Shown one piece after another: positions 1 to 7,468 of a stretch of DNA of 8,438 nt (positions are counted from its first letter, which is position 1; each line of letters begins with the position of its first letter). The stretch is from JAJPJX01 sp964568355 (GTDB lineage: Bacteria > Acidobacteriota > Terriglobia > Bryobacterales > Bryobacteraceae): NCBI GenBank assembly GCA_964568355.1, contig CAZMRK010000012.1, positions 1 to 8,438 of the forward strand. Direction: 5' to 3'. A program made the position numbers and the translations under genes. Under the pieces are notes generated by a model that was not told the origin of the DNA, did no database searches, and saw nothing but the letters and a program-made list of their open reading frames with translations.

Positions 1-688
1 GTGTCCGGCCGGCGGATTCCAAGGCGGTGACCCGTTCGTCGCGAGCCGGCAGGGTGGCGTACGGATGGGGGCGATCCGACGACTGGGTCCGTGCAATGTA
101 GCGGATCAGCGCGGCGGGTGGGTAGCCGGCCTTGGCCATCACCTGCACCGCCAGGAAATCGGCAGAACGCTCACGGGCACGCATGGTTTGGGCCAGGCTG
201 AGCGGAACGGCGCCGGGATAGCTTCCGCCGAGGCTCATGTTGATGCCCGTATAGAGCGGGACGCCCTGAACGAGAGGATTCTGCCTCTCCGGCTCATATA
301 GCGCCACGTGCGACATTGCATGGGCCAGCATACCCGCAAATTCCGCCTCATCCTGAGCATCCGCAAGAAGACGGAGGGGGACGAAGATCGTTCCTCCGGG
401 CAGGGAGAAGGGCTCATGCGTGCTGCCGTTGAGATTCTCCGCGATGACCACGAATTCGTAATGATGGGAGGGTGGCGGCATCACGGTGGCGAGTCTCGCT
501 CCGATCTGTTTCACATAGCGGAAGATCTCCGGGTCTGAAATGGCGGTGGTTCGGCGCTGGGCTTCGGCAGCAAGCCGGGCCTCCAGAGCGGCTTGCTTTT
601 CGGCGTCTGGATTCGTGGCGGAGGGCGGGACCGTCTGCGCTCGCAACAACAGGCCGGCGAGCACGAGCCACAAGAGTCGTGAACCCAT
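1..688 (-). CDS. Secreted M48-like metallopeptidase with altered active site (3' end beyond left edge)
   Basis: Reading the minus strand from the ATG at 688 gives 229 codons without a stop, leaving the window at base 1, so the C-terminus is missing. Residues 1-17 form a signal peptide (short Arg-containing start, Leu-rich core, possible cleavage near RAQ). The fold signature is M48: an LPGG segment at residues 96-99 followed by IFV (canonical 'LPGG-hydrophobic-V'), then EFAGMLAHAMSHV at 117-128, then RERSAD at 172-177 and AGYPPAAL at 187-194, matching the ExxAD third-ligand motif and the AGY-P stretch of the family. The ligands H123, H127 and E173 are present, but the catalytic Glu of HExxH is Ala124. 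The product is probably exported to the periplasm; it is either a pseudo-protease or an unusual M48 variant. A GAGGT at 699-703, ten bases upstream, supports this start. It is divergent from the M20 peptidase gene. Family confidence is good; activity is unknown. Confidence 0.8.
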   Translation of the reverse strand, partial: MGSRLLWLVLAGLLLRAQTVPPSATNPDAEKQAALEARLAAEAQRRTTAISDPEIFRYVKQIGARLATVMPPPSHHYEFVVIAENLNGSTHEPFSLPGGTIFVPLRLLADAQDEAEFAGMLAHAMSHVALYEPERQNPLVQGVPLYTGINMSLGGSYPGAVPLSLAQTMRARERSADFLAVQVMAKAGYPPAALIRYIARTQSSDRPHPYATLPARDERVTALESAGRT

Positions 689-760
689 GGATCGCGTTAC
701 CTCGCTGGTTCGACGCGCACCCGCGCACGCCGGTTTCGGATATCCGCCATACTGAAGTTC

Positions 761-2275
761 ATGAAGGCACTGTTCCTTCTGCTGTTGTCCGTCCCGGCGC
801 TCAATGGCCAGGCCGGCAGTGATCTTTTTCGCATTTACCAGGAGCGCTATCGAGAGCGGCTGGTGCCCTTGCTCTGCGAGGCCGTGGCGTTTCCCACCGA
901 GCCTGGCAATCGCGATGCGGTAGCGCGGCAAGCCGCCTGGCTGGAACAGCAGGCGAAGGCGCTGGGGCTGGACTACCGGCCGGCAGGGCCGGTGACGGAA
1001 CTGGAACTGCCCGCTCGTCCGGGCGCTCCGGTCCTGGGGCTGCTGGTGCATGGAGACGTGCAGCCGGCCGGAGCCGAGGACTGGACGGCGCCGCCATTCC
1101 GCTGCACGATGCGGGATGGTTCGGTCTACGGCCGCGGCACAGCCGATGACAAAGGGCCGCTGGTTCAGGCGCTGCTGGCGATGGCCGCGCTCCGGGACGC
1201 GGGAGGCTCCCGAACCTACACGGTACGGCTGCTGGTGGGGAGCGACGAGGAGAGCGGGAATCAAGATATCGCTACGTATCTGGCATCGCACAAAGCTCCC
1301 GATCTGACATTGGTGCTCGACTCCTCGTTCCCCGTGGTGGTGGGGGAGAAGGCATGGGACGGATGGGAGGTCAGCGCGGCCGAGCCGTATCGGATCCGCG
1401 GCCGATCTCAGGCGCCCTGGGCGATCCAGAAGGTGGAGGCGGGCGTGGCGGCCAGCATCGTGCCGCAGCGGGCCGTGGCTCGTCTGCAGTGGAGGGGCGG
1501 GGATCGCTCCGGCTTCGACGCGGCCCTACGCGCGCTGTGCCCGGCGGCCATACCCGAGGGCTATCATTGCAGCGCTACCCAGGCAGACGGCGACGCGGTG
1601 GTGACCGTTACCGGAAAGGCGGCGCACTCGGGGATGAATATCGAGGGAGGACGGAATGCCCTGGTGTTTCTGGCTCGCGCGCTCCAGGGGAAACTGGCTC
1701 CCTGCGGGGCTGCCGACCTGCTCGACCTGGCGGTGATGGCGGGCAAGGACCTGCACGGCGGCGGGCTGAGGCTTAGCCAGCGGGATCCGCGCTGGGGCCG
1801 CTACAACAGCAACGTCGCTCTGCTCAAGCCGGGTACGGATGGGAAACTCACGCTCACCATCAATCTGCGCCGCATCCCGCCCTTGACGCATCAGCAGATT
1901 CAGGCGCATCTCGCGGGCGTCCTGGCGGATTTCAATCGCCAGCGGGGGGTCGCCCTGGAAAGCGGCGGCTATTTCCAGGACGAACCGTTCATGGTGCCGG
2001 CGGACGCCAAACTGGTCCGGCGGCTGCTCGCGATTTACCGGCGCGCTACGGGCGAAGCGGCACAGCCTTCGATTGCCGGCGGGGCGACCTATGCCAGGCG
2101 GCTTCCCAACGCTGTCGCGTTCGGCATGTGGTTTCCGGATAAGCCGTACCCGGGGCACGATGCGGACGAGCATATCGCGATTGCCGATTTGCAGCGCGGG
2201 ATCAAGGTGCTGCTGGAAGCGCTGGCGGAGTTTACGTCGCAGGCGCCGCTGGAAGAGCCTCTGCGGCAGGAGTAA
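761..2275 (+). CDS. Secreted M20 family dipeptidase, PepV/Sapep type
   Basis: This is a complete 504-residue metallopeptidase of family M20, predicted to hydrolyse dipeptides or short peptides with two metal ions. Residues 1-17 are a signal peptide with a Leu-rich core, so it acts outside the cytoplasm. The catalytic set is intact: H97 and D99 in HGDVQPAG, bridging D129 in GRGTADDKGP, E163 (general base) and E164 in SDEESG, D187 in LVLDSS, and H466 in PYPGHDADEH. The inserted lid/dimerisation domain lies at about 200-375 and carries AAHSG (H289). The C-terminal GGATYARRLPNAVAFG stretch (440-455) and 'EHI' ending resemble PepV-like dipeptidases, about 470 residues without a signal peptide. The ATG is chosen because the signal peptide begins there; the ribosome binding site is poor (GAAG at 754-757, very close to the start). 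The gene is convergent with the receptor gene. Substrate is not readable from sequence; ArgE/DapE-type deacylase activity is a less likely alternative. Confidence 0.9.
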   Translation: MKALFLLLLSVPALNGQAGSDLFRIYQERYRERLVPLLCEAVAFPTEPGNRDAVARQAAWLEQQAKALGLDYRPAGPVTELELPARPGAPVLGLLVHGDVQPAGAEDWTAPPFRCTMRDGSVYGRGTADDKGPLVQALLAMAALRDAGGSRTYTVRLLVGSDEESGNQDIATYLASHKAPDLTLVLDSSFPVVVGEKAWDGWEVSAAEPYRIRGRSQAPWAIQKVEAGVAASIVPQRAVARLQWRGGDRSGFDAALRALCPAAIPEGYHCSATQADGDAVVTVTGKAAHSGMNIEGGRNALVFLARALQGKLAPCGAADLLDLAVMAGKDLHGGGLRLSQRDPRWGRYNSNVALLKPGTDGKLTLTINLRRIPPLTHQQIQAHLAGVLADFNRQRGVALESGGYFQDEPFMVPADAKLVRRLLAIYRRATGEAAQPSIAGGATYARRLPNAVAFGMWFPDKPYPGHDADEHIAIADLQRGIKVLLEALAEFTSQAPLEEPLRQE

Positions 2276-2280
2276 AGACG

Positions 2281-2296
2281 TCGACGAGAGCGTCGA
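2281..2296. terminator. Small perfect hairpin in convergent spacer
   Basis: TCGACG and CGTCGA form a perfect 6-bp stem around the loop AGAG, starting six bases after the M20 stop codon. On the minus strand a short TTT follows shortly after it. It may help end transcription from either converging gene, but there is no proper U-tract, so the call is tentative. Confidence 0.3.
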
Positions 2297-2308
2297 GGCA
2301 GCACGCTG

Positions 2309-2328
2309 AAGCGCGCGCTATGGCGCTT
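2309..2328. terminator. Hairpin overlapping the receptor stop codon, possible terminator for the M20 gene
   Basis: AAGCGC and GCGCTT form a 6-bp stem around an 8-base loop. The right arm overlaps the TAA stop of the receptor gene (2327-2329). On the plus strand a run of five T lies at 2338-2342, about nine bases after the stem, which is further away than in a classic intrinsic terminator. It sits where transcripts of the two converging genes would meet. Confidence 0.35.
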
Positions 2329-5300
2329 AGAATACGATTTTTGCCGCGAACTCCATCTGGCGGTTCAGATTCGCCTGATTGGCCACCTTGCCGAAGTTTG
2401 CCTGTCCAAACGTCGTGTTCGGCGCGGCAAAGACGGGATGGTTCAGGAAATTGAAGGTCGACGCGCGGAAATCGACCTTGGCCCGCTCGGTGACGCGGAA
2501 GCTTTTGGATAGGGTGACGTTGACATTGTTCATGCCGGGCGAGCGGACGGCGCCGATCATCGGGCTTACGTTGCCGTAGGTGAAGTCGGGCGTCTGGGCA
2601 AATGCAGCGGTGTTGAAGTAGTTGCCGAGCCGGTCCACGATGGGACCACTGACCCCTTGGGCCGGGTTCCCCGCCGCGGTTGGCCGGCAACTGTTGGAGC
2701 CCGCCGCACAGCGCGACAGGCTAAAGGCGAGCGGAAAGCCCGCCTGGAAGGTCTGGAACGTCGAAAGCATCCAGCCGCCTGCGACCAGGTCGAGCGCCCG
2801 CGGCATGTTGGCTCCGAAATGGCGGTTCTGTCCGAACGGGAGCTCCCAAGCTGCCGAGAGGGTGAGGCGCTGCGGCACGTCGAGCGAGGAGAGGGCTCGC
2901 TCCGCTTTCCGGTTGTAGGCGTTGTCGGCGTTGTTCAGGTCGCTGATGTTCTTCGCGATGGTGTAGGAAACCAGTGCGGTCAACCCGTGGGACATGCGCT
3001 TCTCCACCTGGATTTGGGCGGAGTGATAGACGGAGTTGCCGAAGGCCGGAGCCATGCGCGTGACTCCGGTGAATTGGGGGTAGGGCCGCAGCAGTTGCGA
3101 TTCCTGTACCGTCCTGCCGGCGAGCGAGCCGGAGGTGATGATTCCGTAGAACGGATTGGCAACCGGCTGGAGCAGCGCGGTGCCCATGGAAAGATACTGG
3201 GGGTCCAGTTGGTTGACGTTTTCGCTGACCGAACCGAAGAAGTCGTTCGGCGGTGCCGCTACGCGAATCGCCCGGCTGCCTACATACGAGACCTGGATCA
3301 TGGTACGGGAAGCGATCTCACGCTGGATGTCGAAGTGCCAGTTGTGAAAGATGGGGGAACGGTCGCTTGGATCGACGAACGAGATGTTCTGTCCCACCAA
3401 GGTGGCCAGCCCCTGGGAATTGCCGATCGGCGGCAGCAGGCCGTTCGGGAAGGGGTTGCGGAGCAGGTCTTTGGGCGTGATGCCGTCCTGCGAACTGACC
3501 AGCGGCGTGGTGTTGCTGTAGCCTAGGGGATTCACCGAGCCGACCACGGGAATGTAATTCCAGGCATAGCCCGCGCGCAGGACGGTCTTGGTGTTCCAGC
3601 TATAAGCCAGACCGATGCGGGGCGCGAAGTTGTTGCGGTCCGGGTCGTAGATGCCGCGCGGATTTCCGTTCACACCGGCGTAGAGCAGGCCGCCGTTTAG
3701 TGGCAGGCCGGGCACCTGGAAGGGACTGGGTGTCCGGTACGCGAAGCCGCGGGTGGTGCGGTTGTAGCGCTCGGTGCGCGGTGATTCATATTCGTAGCGG
3801 AGTCCCAGGTTCAGGGTCAGGTGTGGCGTCAGGCGGTAGTCATCCTGAAAGTAGAAAGCGTAGTAGAGATTTTGAATCGAAACGCCATTGACGTAGTCGA
3901 TCGATCCGCTGCCGTAGCCCAACAGGAAAGAGGCGACCGGGAATCCGGACGTCGCGACCGGAGTATCGGCGCGGGGTCCTCCGGTCTGTGCTTGGCCAAA
4001 GGAGAAGCTTCCGGCGGGGTTGTTGTTGGTGAGATAGTTGCCGCGCGAGAGACGGCCTTCGCCTCCGGTCTTGAACAGGTGCTTGCCGCGCTGCATCGAA
4101 ATGCTCGATTGCAGGGAATAGTTATAGCCGGGCTGCTCTTTGTAGCCGACGCCGGCGAGACCTTGGAAGGCGGTCATGCTGATTGCCGGAAAGGCCGGGA
4201 ACTGGACGGAGTTGATGAAGGCCGTGGGAAAGCCCAGCGAAGCCAGGTCGAAACCATAGGAGTAGGGGCGCTGCTGCTCCTTGCCGTAAGCGTAGCCGAG
4301 GCGCATGTCGAGCGTGGTGCGAGGGCTGATCAGATAGGTATCGTTGATCGCTACGCCAAAATTGGGCCGGTGGACCACGTTGCGGCCGGGCGTCGCCAGG
4401 CCGTCGAAATCGTAGTTGAAGTTGAAGAACGCATCGCCCGAATTCATCCGGAAGAAGGTCTGGTGCTTGGGCGTGAGCTGGTGATCGAATTTCAGGATCC
4501 AGACGTCGCGGGTCTGCGGCCACTTACTGCCTTGAACGAAGTTTTGCACCCAGGGCGTGGCCGGGCTGACGTTCGGATTGTTCGGCACCGGCCAGTAGTT
4601 CATCATGTTGCGCGCCACCGGATCCTGCTGGGAGACGGGAATGAGGTTGTTCGGGATGGGATTGCGGACCGGCACGCCGTCCACCGTGTGAACGGAGAAC
4701 GGATCATAGATGGGAGCTCCGATTTCGGAGAAGTCTCCCTGCCTCATCTTGAGGGTCGGCACGCTGCTGCGTGTGCTTTGCCCATTGCCTTCGCGCGAGC
4801 CCTCATAGTTGAAGAAGAAAAAGGTGCGATTCCGGCCATCGTAGATCCTGGGCAACAGAACGGGGCCGCCGACGGTGACGCCGAACGTATTGGAGTTGTA
4901 AGGCGTGAGTTTCTGTCCCTGCCCGCGAGGGAAGAACAGATTGGCGTCCATGGCCGAATTGCGGAGGTATTCGTAGAGGGAGCCGTGCAGATCGTTGGTG
5001 CCGGACTTGATCACGATATTGGTAAACGCTCCGCCGGCGCGCCCGTATTCGGCCGGGAGCGTGCCCATCTGGATTTTGAACTCGGCCACGGCCTCGGTGG
5101 CGGGCACCCAGGGAGACAGGTTCATGCCTCGCCCCACATTGACCGTGTTGGCCACGCCATCTACGGCGACGTCTCCGGAGGCCACCGGCGAGCCATTTGC
5201 GGTGAAGAGCACATTTGTCCCCGTGTCGCTTGGCCGCACGTCCTCCAGATAACGGTTGCCCACCACCCCCGGCGCCAGATTGTACAGATAGAGGCTGCTG

Positions 5301-5740
5301 TGTCCCTTGAGGGGCAAAGTATCGACGATCTCGCGGTTGACGACCGCGCCCAAGGCCGAGGATTCGGCCTGCACAACGGCCACATCTCCTACCACGGAGA
5401 CCGTCTCGGCGGCCTCGCCCAGAAGCATCTCCACATCCAGGCGGATCTGATCGTTCAGGCTCAATTGCACGTTGTTGCGGACCGAAGTTTTGAAGCCGGT
5501 CCGGCGTACGGTAACCGAATAGTTGCCCGGCATCACGAACGAGAACAGGTAGTGCCCGGTTTCGTCCGTAGTGGTTTCACGCTCGATGCCGGTCGCAGTG
5601 TTTTTGAGGGTGACGACTGCGGTGGGAACGGCGGCCTGTGAGGGATCCATCACGGTTCCCTGTAACGTGGCACGAAACTCCTGCGCCCATATTGACGCAG
5701 CAATCAGGGACAATAGCCCAGCGACCTTCGACATGGACAC
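2327..5740 (-). CDS. Oar-like TonB-dependent outer-membrane receptor with carboxypeptidase-regulatory N-domain
   Basis: From the GTG at 5740 the product is 1137 residues. Residues 1-20 are a signal peptide ending near WAQ. Residues about 22-108 are a carboxypeptidase-regulatory-like beta-sandwich (GTVMDPSQAAVP, TTDETGHYLFSFVMPGNYSVTV). A plug-type domain follows at about 110-250 (VDTLPLKG, DGVANTV, LPAEYGRAGGAFTNIVIKSG). The rest is a long aromatic-rich beta-barrel that includes the FFFFNYEG motif and ends in AAKIVF with terminal Phe, typical of outer-membrane barrels. This architecture is the Oar-like family, present in many copies in Acidobacteriota. The family is thought to bind or import large substrates; the ligand here cannot be told, and I saw no clear TonB box. 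The start is set by GGAGG eight bases upstream of GTG; an ATG two codons later has a 14-base spacing. An ATG at 5803 would add 21 residues ahead of the signal peptide and is rejected. Confidence 0.9.
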   Translation of the reverse strand: MSMSKVAGLLSLIAASIWAQEFRATLQGTVMDPSQAAVPTAVVTLKNTATGIERETTTDETGHYLFSFVMPGNYSVTVRRTGFKTSVRNNVQLSLNDQIRLDVEMLLGEAAETVSVVGDVAVVQAESSALGAVVNREIVDTLPLKGHSSLYLYNLAPGVVGNRYLEDVRPSDTGTNVLFTANGSPVASGDVAVDGVANTVNVGRGMNLSPWVPATEAVAEFKIQMGTLPAEYGRAGGAFTNIVIKSGTNDLHGSLYEYLRNSAMDANLFFPRGQGQKLTPYNSNTFGVTVGGPVLLPRIYDGRNRTFFFFNYEGSREGNGQSTRSSVPTLKMRQGDFSEIGAPIYDPFSVHTVDGVPVRNPIPNNLIPVSQQDPVARNMMNYWPVPNNPNVSPATPWVQNFVQGSKWPQTRDVWILKFDHQLTPKHQTFFRMNSGDAFFNFNYDFDGLATPGRNVVHRPNFGVAINDTYLISPRTTLDMRLGYAYGKEQQRPYSYGFDLASLGFPTAFINSVQFPAFPAISMTAFQGLAGVGYKEQPGYNYSLQSSISMQRGKHLFKTGGEGRLSRGNYLTNNNPAGSFSFGQAQTGGPRADTPVATSGFPVASFLLGYGSGSIDYVNGVSIQNLYYAFYFQDDYRLTPHLTLNLGLRYEYESPRTERYNRTTRGFAYRTPSPFQVPGLPLNGGLLYAGVNGNPRGIYDPDRNNFAPRIGLAYSWNTKTVLRAGYAWNYIPVVGSVNPLGYSNTTPLVSSQDGITPKDLLRNPFPNGLLPPIGNSQGLATLVGQNISFVDPSDRSPIFHNWHFDIQREIASRTMIQVSYVGSRAIRVAAPPNDFFGSVSENVNQLDPQYLSMGTALLQPVANPFYGIITSGSLAGRTVQESQLLRPYPQFTGVTRMAPAFGNSVYHSAQIQVEKRMSHGLTALVSYTIAKNISDLNNADNAYNRKAERALSSLDVPQRLTLSAAWELPFGQNRHFGANMPRALDLVAGGWMLSTFQTFQAGFPLAFSLSRCAAGSNSCRPTAAGNPAQGVSGPIVDRLGNYFNTAAFAQTPDFTYGNVSPMIGAVRSPGMNNVNVTLSKSFRVTERAKVDFRASTFNFLNHPVFAAPNTTFGQANFGKVANQANLNRQMEFAAKIVF

Positions 5741-5748
5741 GCTGATAT

Positions 5749-5753
5749 CCTCC
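5749..5753 (-). promoter_or_regulatory. Ribosome binding site GGAGG deciding the receptor start
   Basis: The minus strand reads GGAGG, then eight bases, then GTG TCC ATG. The spacing favours the GTG at 5740 over the ATG at 5734. The resulting product begins directly with a signal peptide either way. Confidence 0.6.
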
Positions 5754-5765
5754 GAGGCTCGTGAA

Positions 5766-5794
5766 TTTCTATCACAGTCCGGATGGGAACTCAA
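5766..5794 (-). promoter_or_regulatory. Putative sigma70-type promoter for the receptor gene
   Basis: On the minus strand, TTGAGT (5794-5789) is followed 17 bases later by TAGAAA (5771-5766). The latter is preceded by TGA, so it reads as an extended -10 (TGnTAnAAn). Each hexamer matches four of six consensus bases. The predicted start of transcription would fall near 5759, leaving a short leader that contains the GGAGG. The match is by eye only. Confidence 0.4.
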
Positions 5795-5862
5795 GCTCGG
5801 CAACGATATGGGCTATGATCAGTTTCAGTGTGGGACAGGCGGACCTTCGGCCACGCCTGGAA

Positions 5863-5867
5863 AGGAG
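5863..5867 (+). promoter_or_regulatory. Ribosome binding site AGGAG deciding the oxidoreductase start
   Basis: AAAGGAGA stands six bases before the GTG at 5874, an optimal spacing. This selects the GTG as start over upstream in-frame ATGs that would overlap the receptor gene. A TATGAT at 5814-5819 could be a -10 element for this gene, but no good -35 accompanies it. Confidence 0.6.
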
Positions 5868-5873
5868 AGAGCA

Positions 5874-7391
5874 GTGGAGAGTTCCGAACCTGCCCGGTGG
5901 ACGCGGCGCGCGTTTGCCGGCTCGACCGCCTTTCTGATCGTGCCCAGGCACGTGCTGGGCGCGCCATTCGTTCCGCCCAGTGATCGCGTCACACTGGCCG
6001 CCATTGGATTAGGCCGACAGGGCCTGGCGGTTACTATGGGCCTGCTGGCCCGCCCGAATGTGCAGGTGGTGGCGGTGTGCGACGTCAATCGCGGCAGCAA
6101 GGACTACATGGAGTACGGCAACAATGCCCTTCTGCGCGAGGCCAGACGCCTGCTTGGTCCCGGTCATGAGCAGTGGGGCGAAGATCTTGCTTCGCCGGGC
6201 CGTGCGCACTTGACGCACGATTTTTCGAGCAGTCTGGGCATGGGGGGCCGCGAGCCTGCGCGGCGCGTGGTGGAGGCCTACTATGCCTCCCGAAAGAACG
6301 GAACGTACAAAGGCTGCACCGCCTATCGCGATTTCCGCGAGCTGCTGGAAAAAGAAAAGGACCTGGACGCAGTCTACGTCGCCACGCCCGATCACTGGCA
6401 CGCGCCCATCTCCATTGCCGCGATGCGCAAGCACAAACACGTGCTCTGTCAAAAGCCGATGGCGCACTCGATTGGCGATGCGCATCGTATGGCTCAGGTG
6501 GCGCGCGAGACCAAGGTGGCGACCTCGCTGCCGGTGAACAATCCTTCCACGGAATCCACCAAGACGATCGCGGCGTGGATTGCCGACGGGGCGATCGGCC
6601 GGGTGCGCGAAGTGCACAACTGGTCCAGCCGGCCGTTCTGGCCGCAAGGAATCGAGCGTCCGCAGGAGGTACAGGCGGTCCCGGACGGGCTGGATTGGGA
6701 TTTGTGGCTCGGTCCGGCGCCCGAGCGGCCCTTTAACAAAGCCTATCTGCCCTTCGTGTGGCGCGGCTGGTACGATTTCGGGTGCGGCTCGTTTGGCGAC
6801 ATGGGCTGCTACAGCTTCGCCGGTGTCTTCCACATTCTGGGGCTGACGCCTCCCACAAGCGTGGAGGCGAGTTCGAGCGAGTCCTATGACGAGACCTATC
6901 CCAAGGCCTCGATCGTCCACCTGAACTATCCTGCAAATAACGGACGTCCAGCGGTCCACATGGCCTGGTACGACGGCGGCTTGAAACCGCCCCAGCCGGC
7001 CGGGCTGCGGACGGAAGATCAGCGCCTGTTCCAGAAGGGCGGCGAGGGCATCCTGTATGTCGGCGACAAGGGCGTGATCCTGGCCGGCTTTAACGGAGAC
7101 CGGCCGCGCGTTTATCCGGAGTCGGCCAAGTATCAGGCGGCGCCGCGGCAGCCCGGCCAGCCGCGCGAACTGGCGATCGACCAGTGGCTGGCGGCGTGCA
7201 AGGGCGGGCCGCCTTCCGCTACGAATTTTGAAGTGCAGAGTCCGGTGACGGAAGCGTTTCTGCTCGGTTGTTTGGCGCAGCGCCTGCCGGGCGAGAGGTT
7301 CGAATGGGATAGCGCGGCCATGCGGATTACGAACTCCGAAAAGGCCAACCGCTATCTCGATCCGGCGCCGCGGCGCGACTACAGCAGCTAA
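5874..7391 (+). CDS. Tat-exported Gfo/Idh/MocA family oxidoreductase
   Basis: The product is 505 residues from the GTG at 5874. It opens with a twin-arginine signal (TRRAFAGSTAFLIV at 10-23, then VPRHVLG), as is common for Gfo/Idh/MocA proteins of Acidobacteriota and Planctomycetes that are moved folded to the periplasm. The Rossmann domain starts at 38 (DRVTLAAIGLGRQG, glycine motif 45-50; VVAVCDVN at 65-72) and runs through YVATPDHWHAPISIAAM (168-184). The usual EKP lysine motif reads QKP at 193-195. The C-terminal alpha/beta domain includes WDLWLGPAP (275-283) and FGCGSFGDMGCYSF (302-315), where Tyr313 takes the place where many family members have His. NAD(P)-dependent redox of a sugar or cyclitol is the family role; the substrate is unknown. 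An in-frame extension back to 5571 would lie inside the receptor gene on the opposite strand and hide the Tat signal, so it is rejected. It is divergent from the receptor gene. Confidence 0.9.
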   Translation: MESSEPARWTRRAFAGSTAFLIVPRHVLGAPFVPPSDRVTLAAIGLGRQGLAVTMGLLARPNVQVVAVCDVNRGSKDYMEYGNNALLREARRLLGPGHEQWGEDLASPGRAHLTHDFSSSLGMGGREPARRVVEAYYASRKNGTYKGCTAYRDFRELLEKEKDLDAVYVATPDHWHAPISIAAMRKHKHVLCQKPMAHSIGDAHRMAQVARETKVATSLPVNNPSTESTKTIAAWIADGAIGRVREVHNWSSRPFWPQGIERPQEVQAVPDGLDWDLWLGPAPERPFNKAYLPFVWRGWYDFGCGSFGDMGCYSFAGVFHILGLTPPTSVEASSSESYDETYPKASIVHLNYPANNGRPAVHMAWYDGGLKPPQPAGLRTEDQRLFQKGGEGILYVGDKGVILAGFNGDRPRVYPESAKYQAAPRQPGQPRELAIDQWLAACKGGPPSATNFEVQSPVTEAFLLGCLAQRLPGERFEWDSAAMRITNSEKANRYLDPAPRRDYSS

Positions 7392-7422
7392 TGCCCTGCT
7401 TCCGAAGTCCCTATACCGCTCC

Positions 7423-7461
7423 CTTACGGTCGCGGCTCGGTTACTGAGCCGCGCGCGTAAG
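7423..7461. terminator. Long imperfect palindrome, probable two-way terminator
   Basis: CTTACG (7423-7428) pairs with CGTAAG (7456-7461). Inside, CGCGGCTCGG (7431-7440) pairs with CTGAGCCGCG (7444-7453) with one G-U, around a TTA loop. The two stems are separated by a 2x2 mismatch. It fills the middle of the 77-bp spacer between two converging genes. Because it is symmetric it could stop transcription from both sides, but no T-run follows on either strand. Confidence 0.5.
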
Positions 7462-7468
7462 CAAGCGG

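Noticed and set aside
414..728. 104-codon minus-strand open frame starting at 728
   Set aside because: It overlaps the M48-like gene in a different frame and lacks any motif; the frame from 688 gives a signal peptide and M48 motifs.
689..760. Divergent promoter between the M48-like and M20 genes
   Set aside because: No hexamer pair with acceptable spacing is visible on either strand; CATACT at 748-753 alone is not enough and lies too close to the start codon.
1526..2173. 215-codon minus-strand open frame
   Set aside because: Antisense to the M20 dipeptidase, whose catalytic residues are all in the plus-strand frame.
2657..3526. 289-codon plus-strand open frame
   Set aside because: Antisense to the barrel region of the receptor, with no domain signature and low-complexity composition.
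3821..5641. 606-codon open frame on the plus strand, antisense to the receptor gene
   Set aside because: It lies wholly within the receptor gene, which has clear domains and a signal peptide. The translation is Arg/Val/Gly-rich with no recognisable motif, as expected from an antisense frame of a GC3-biased gene.
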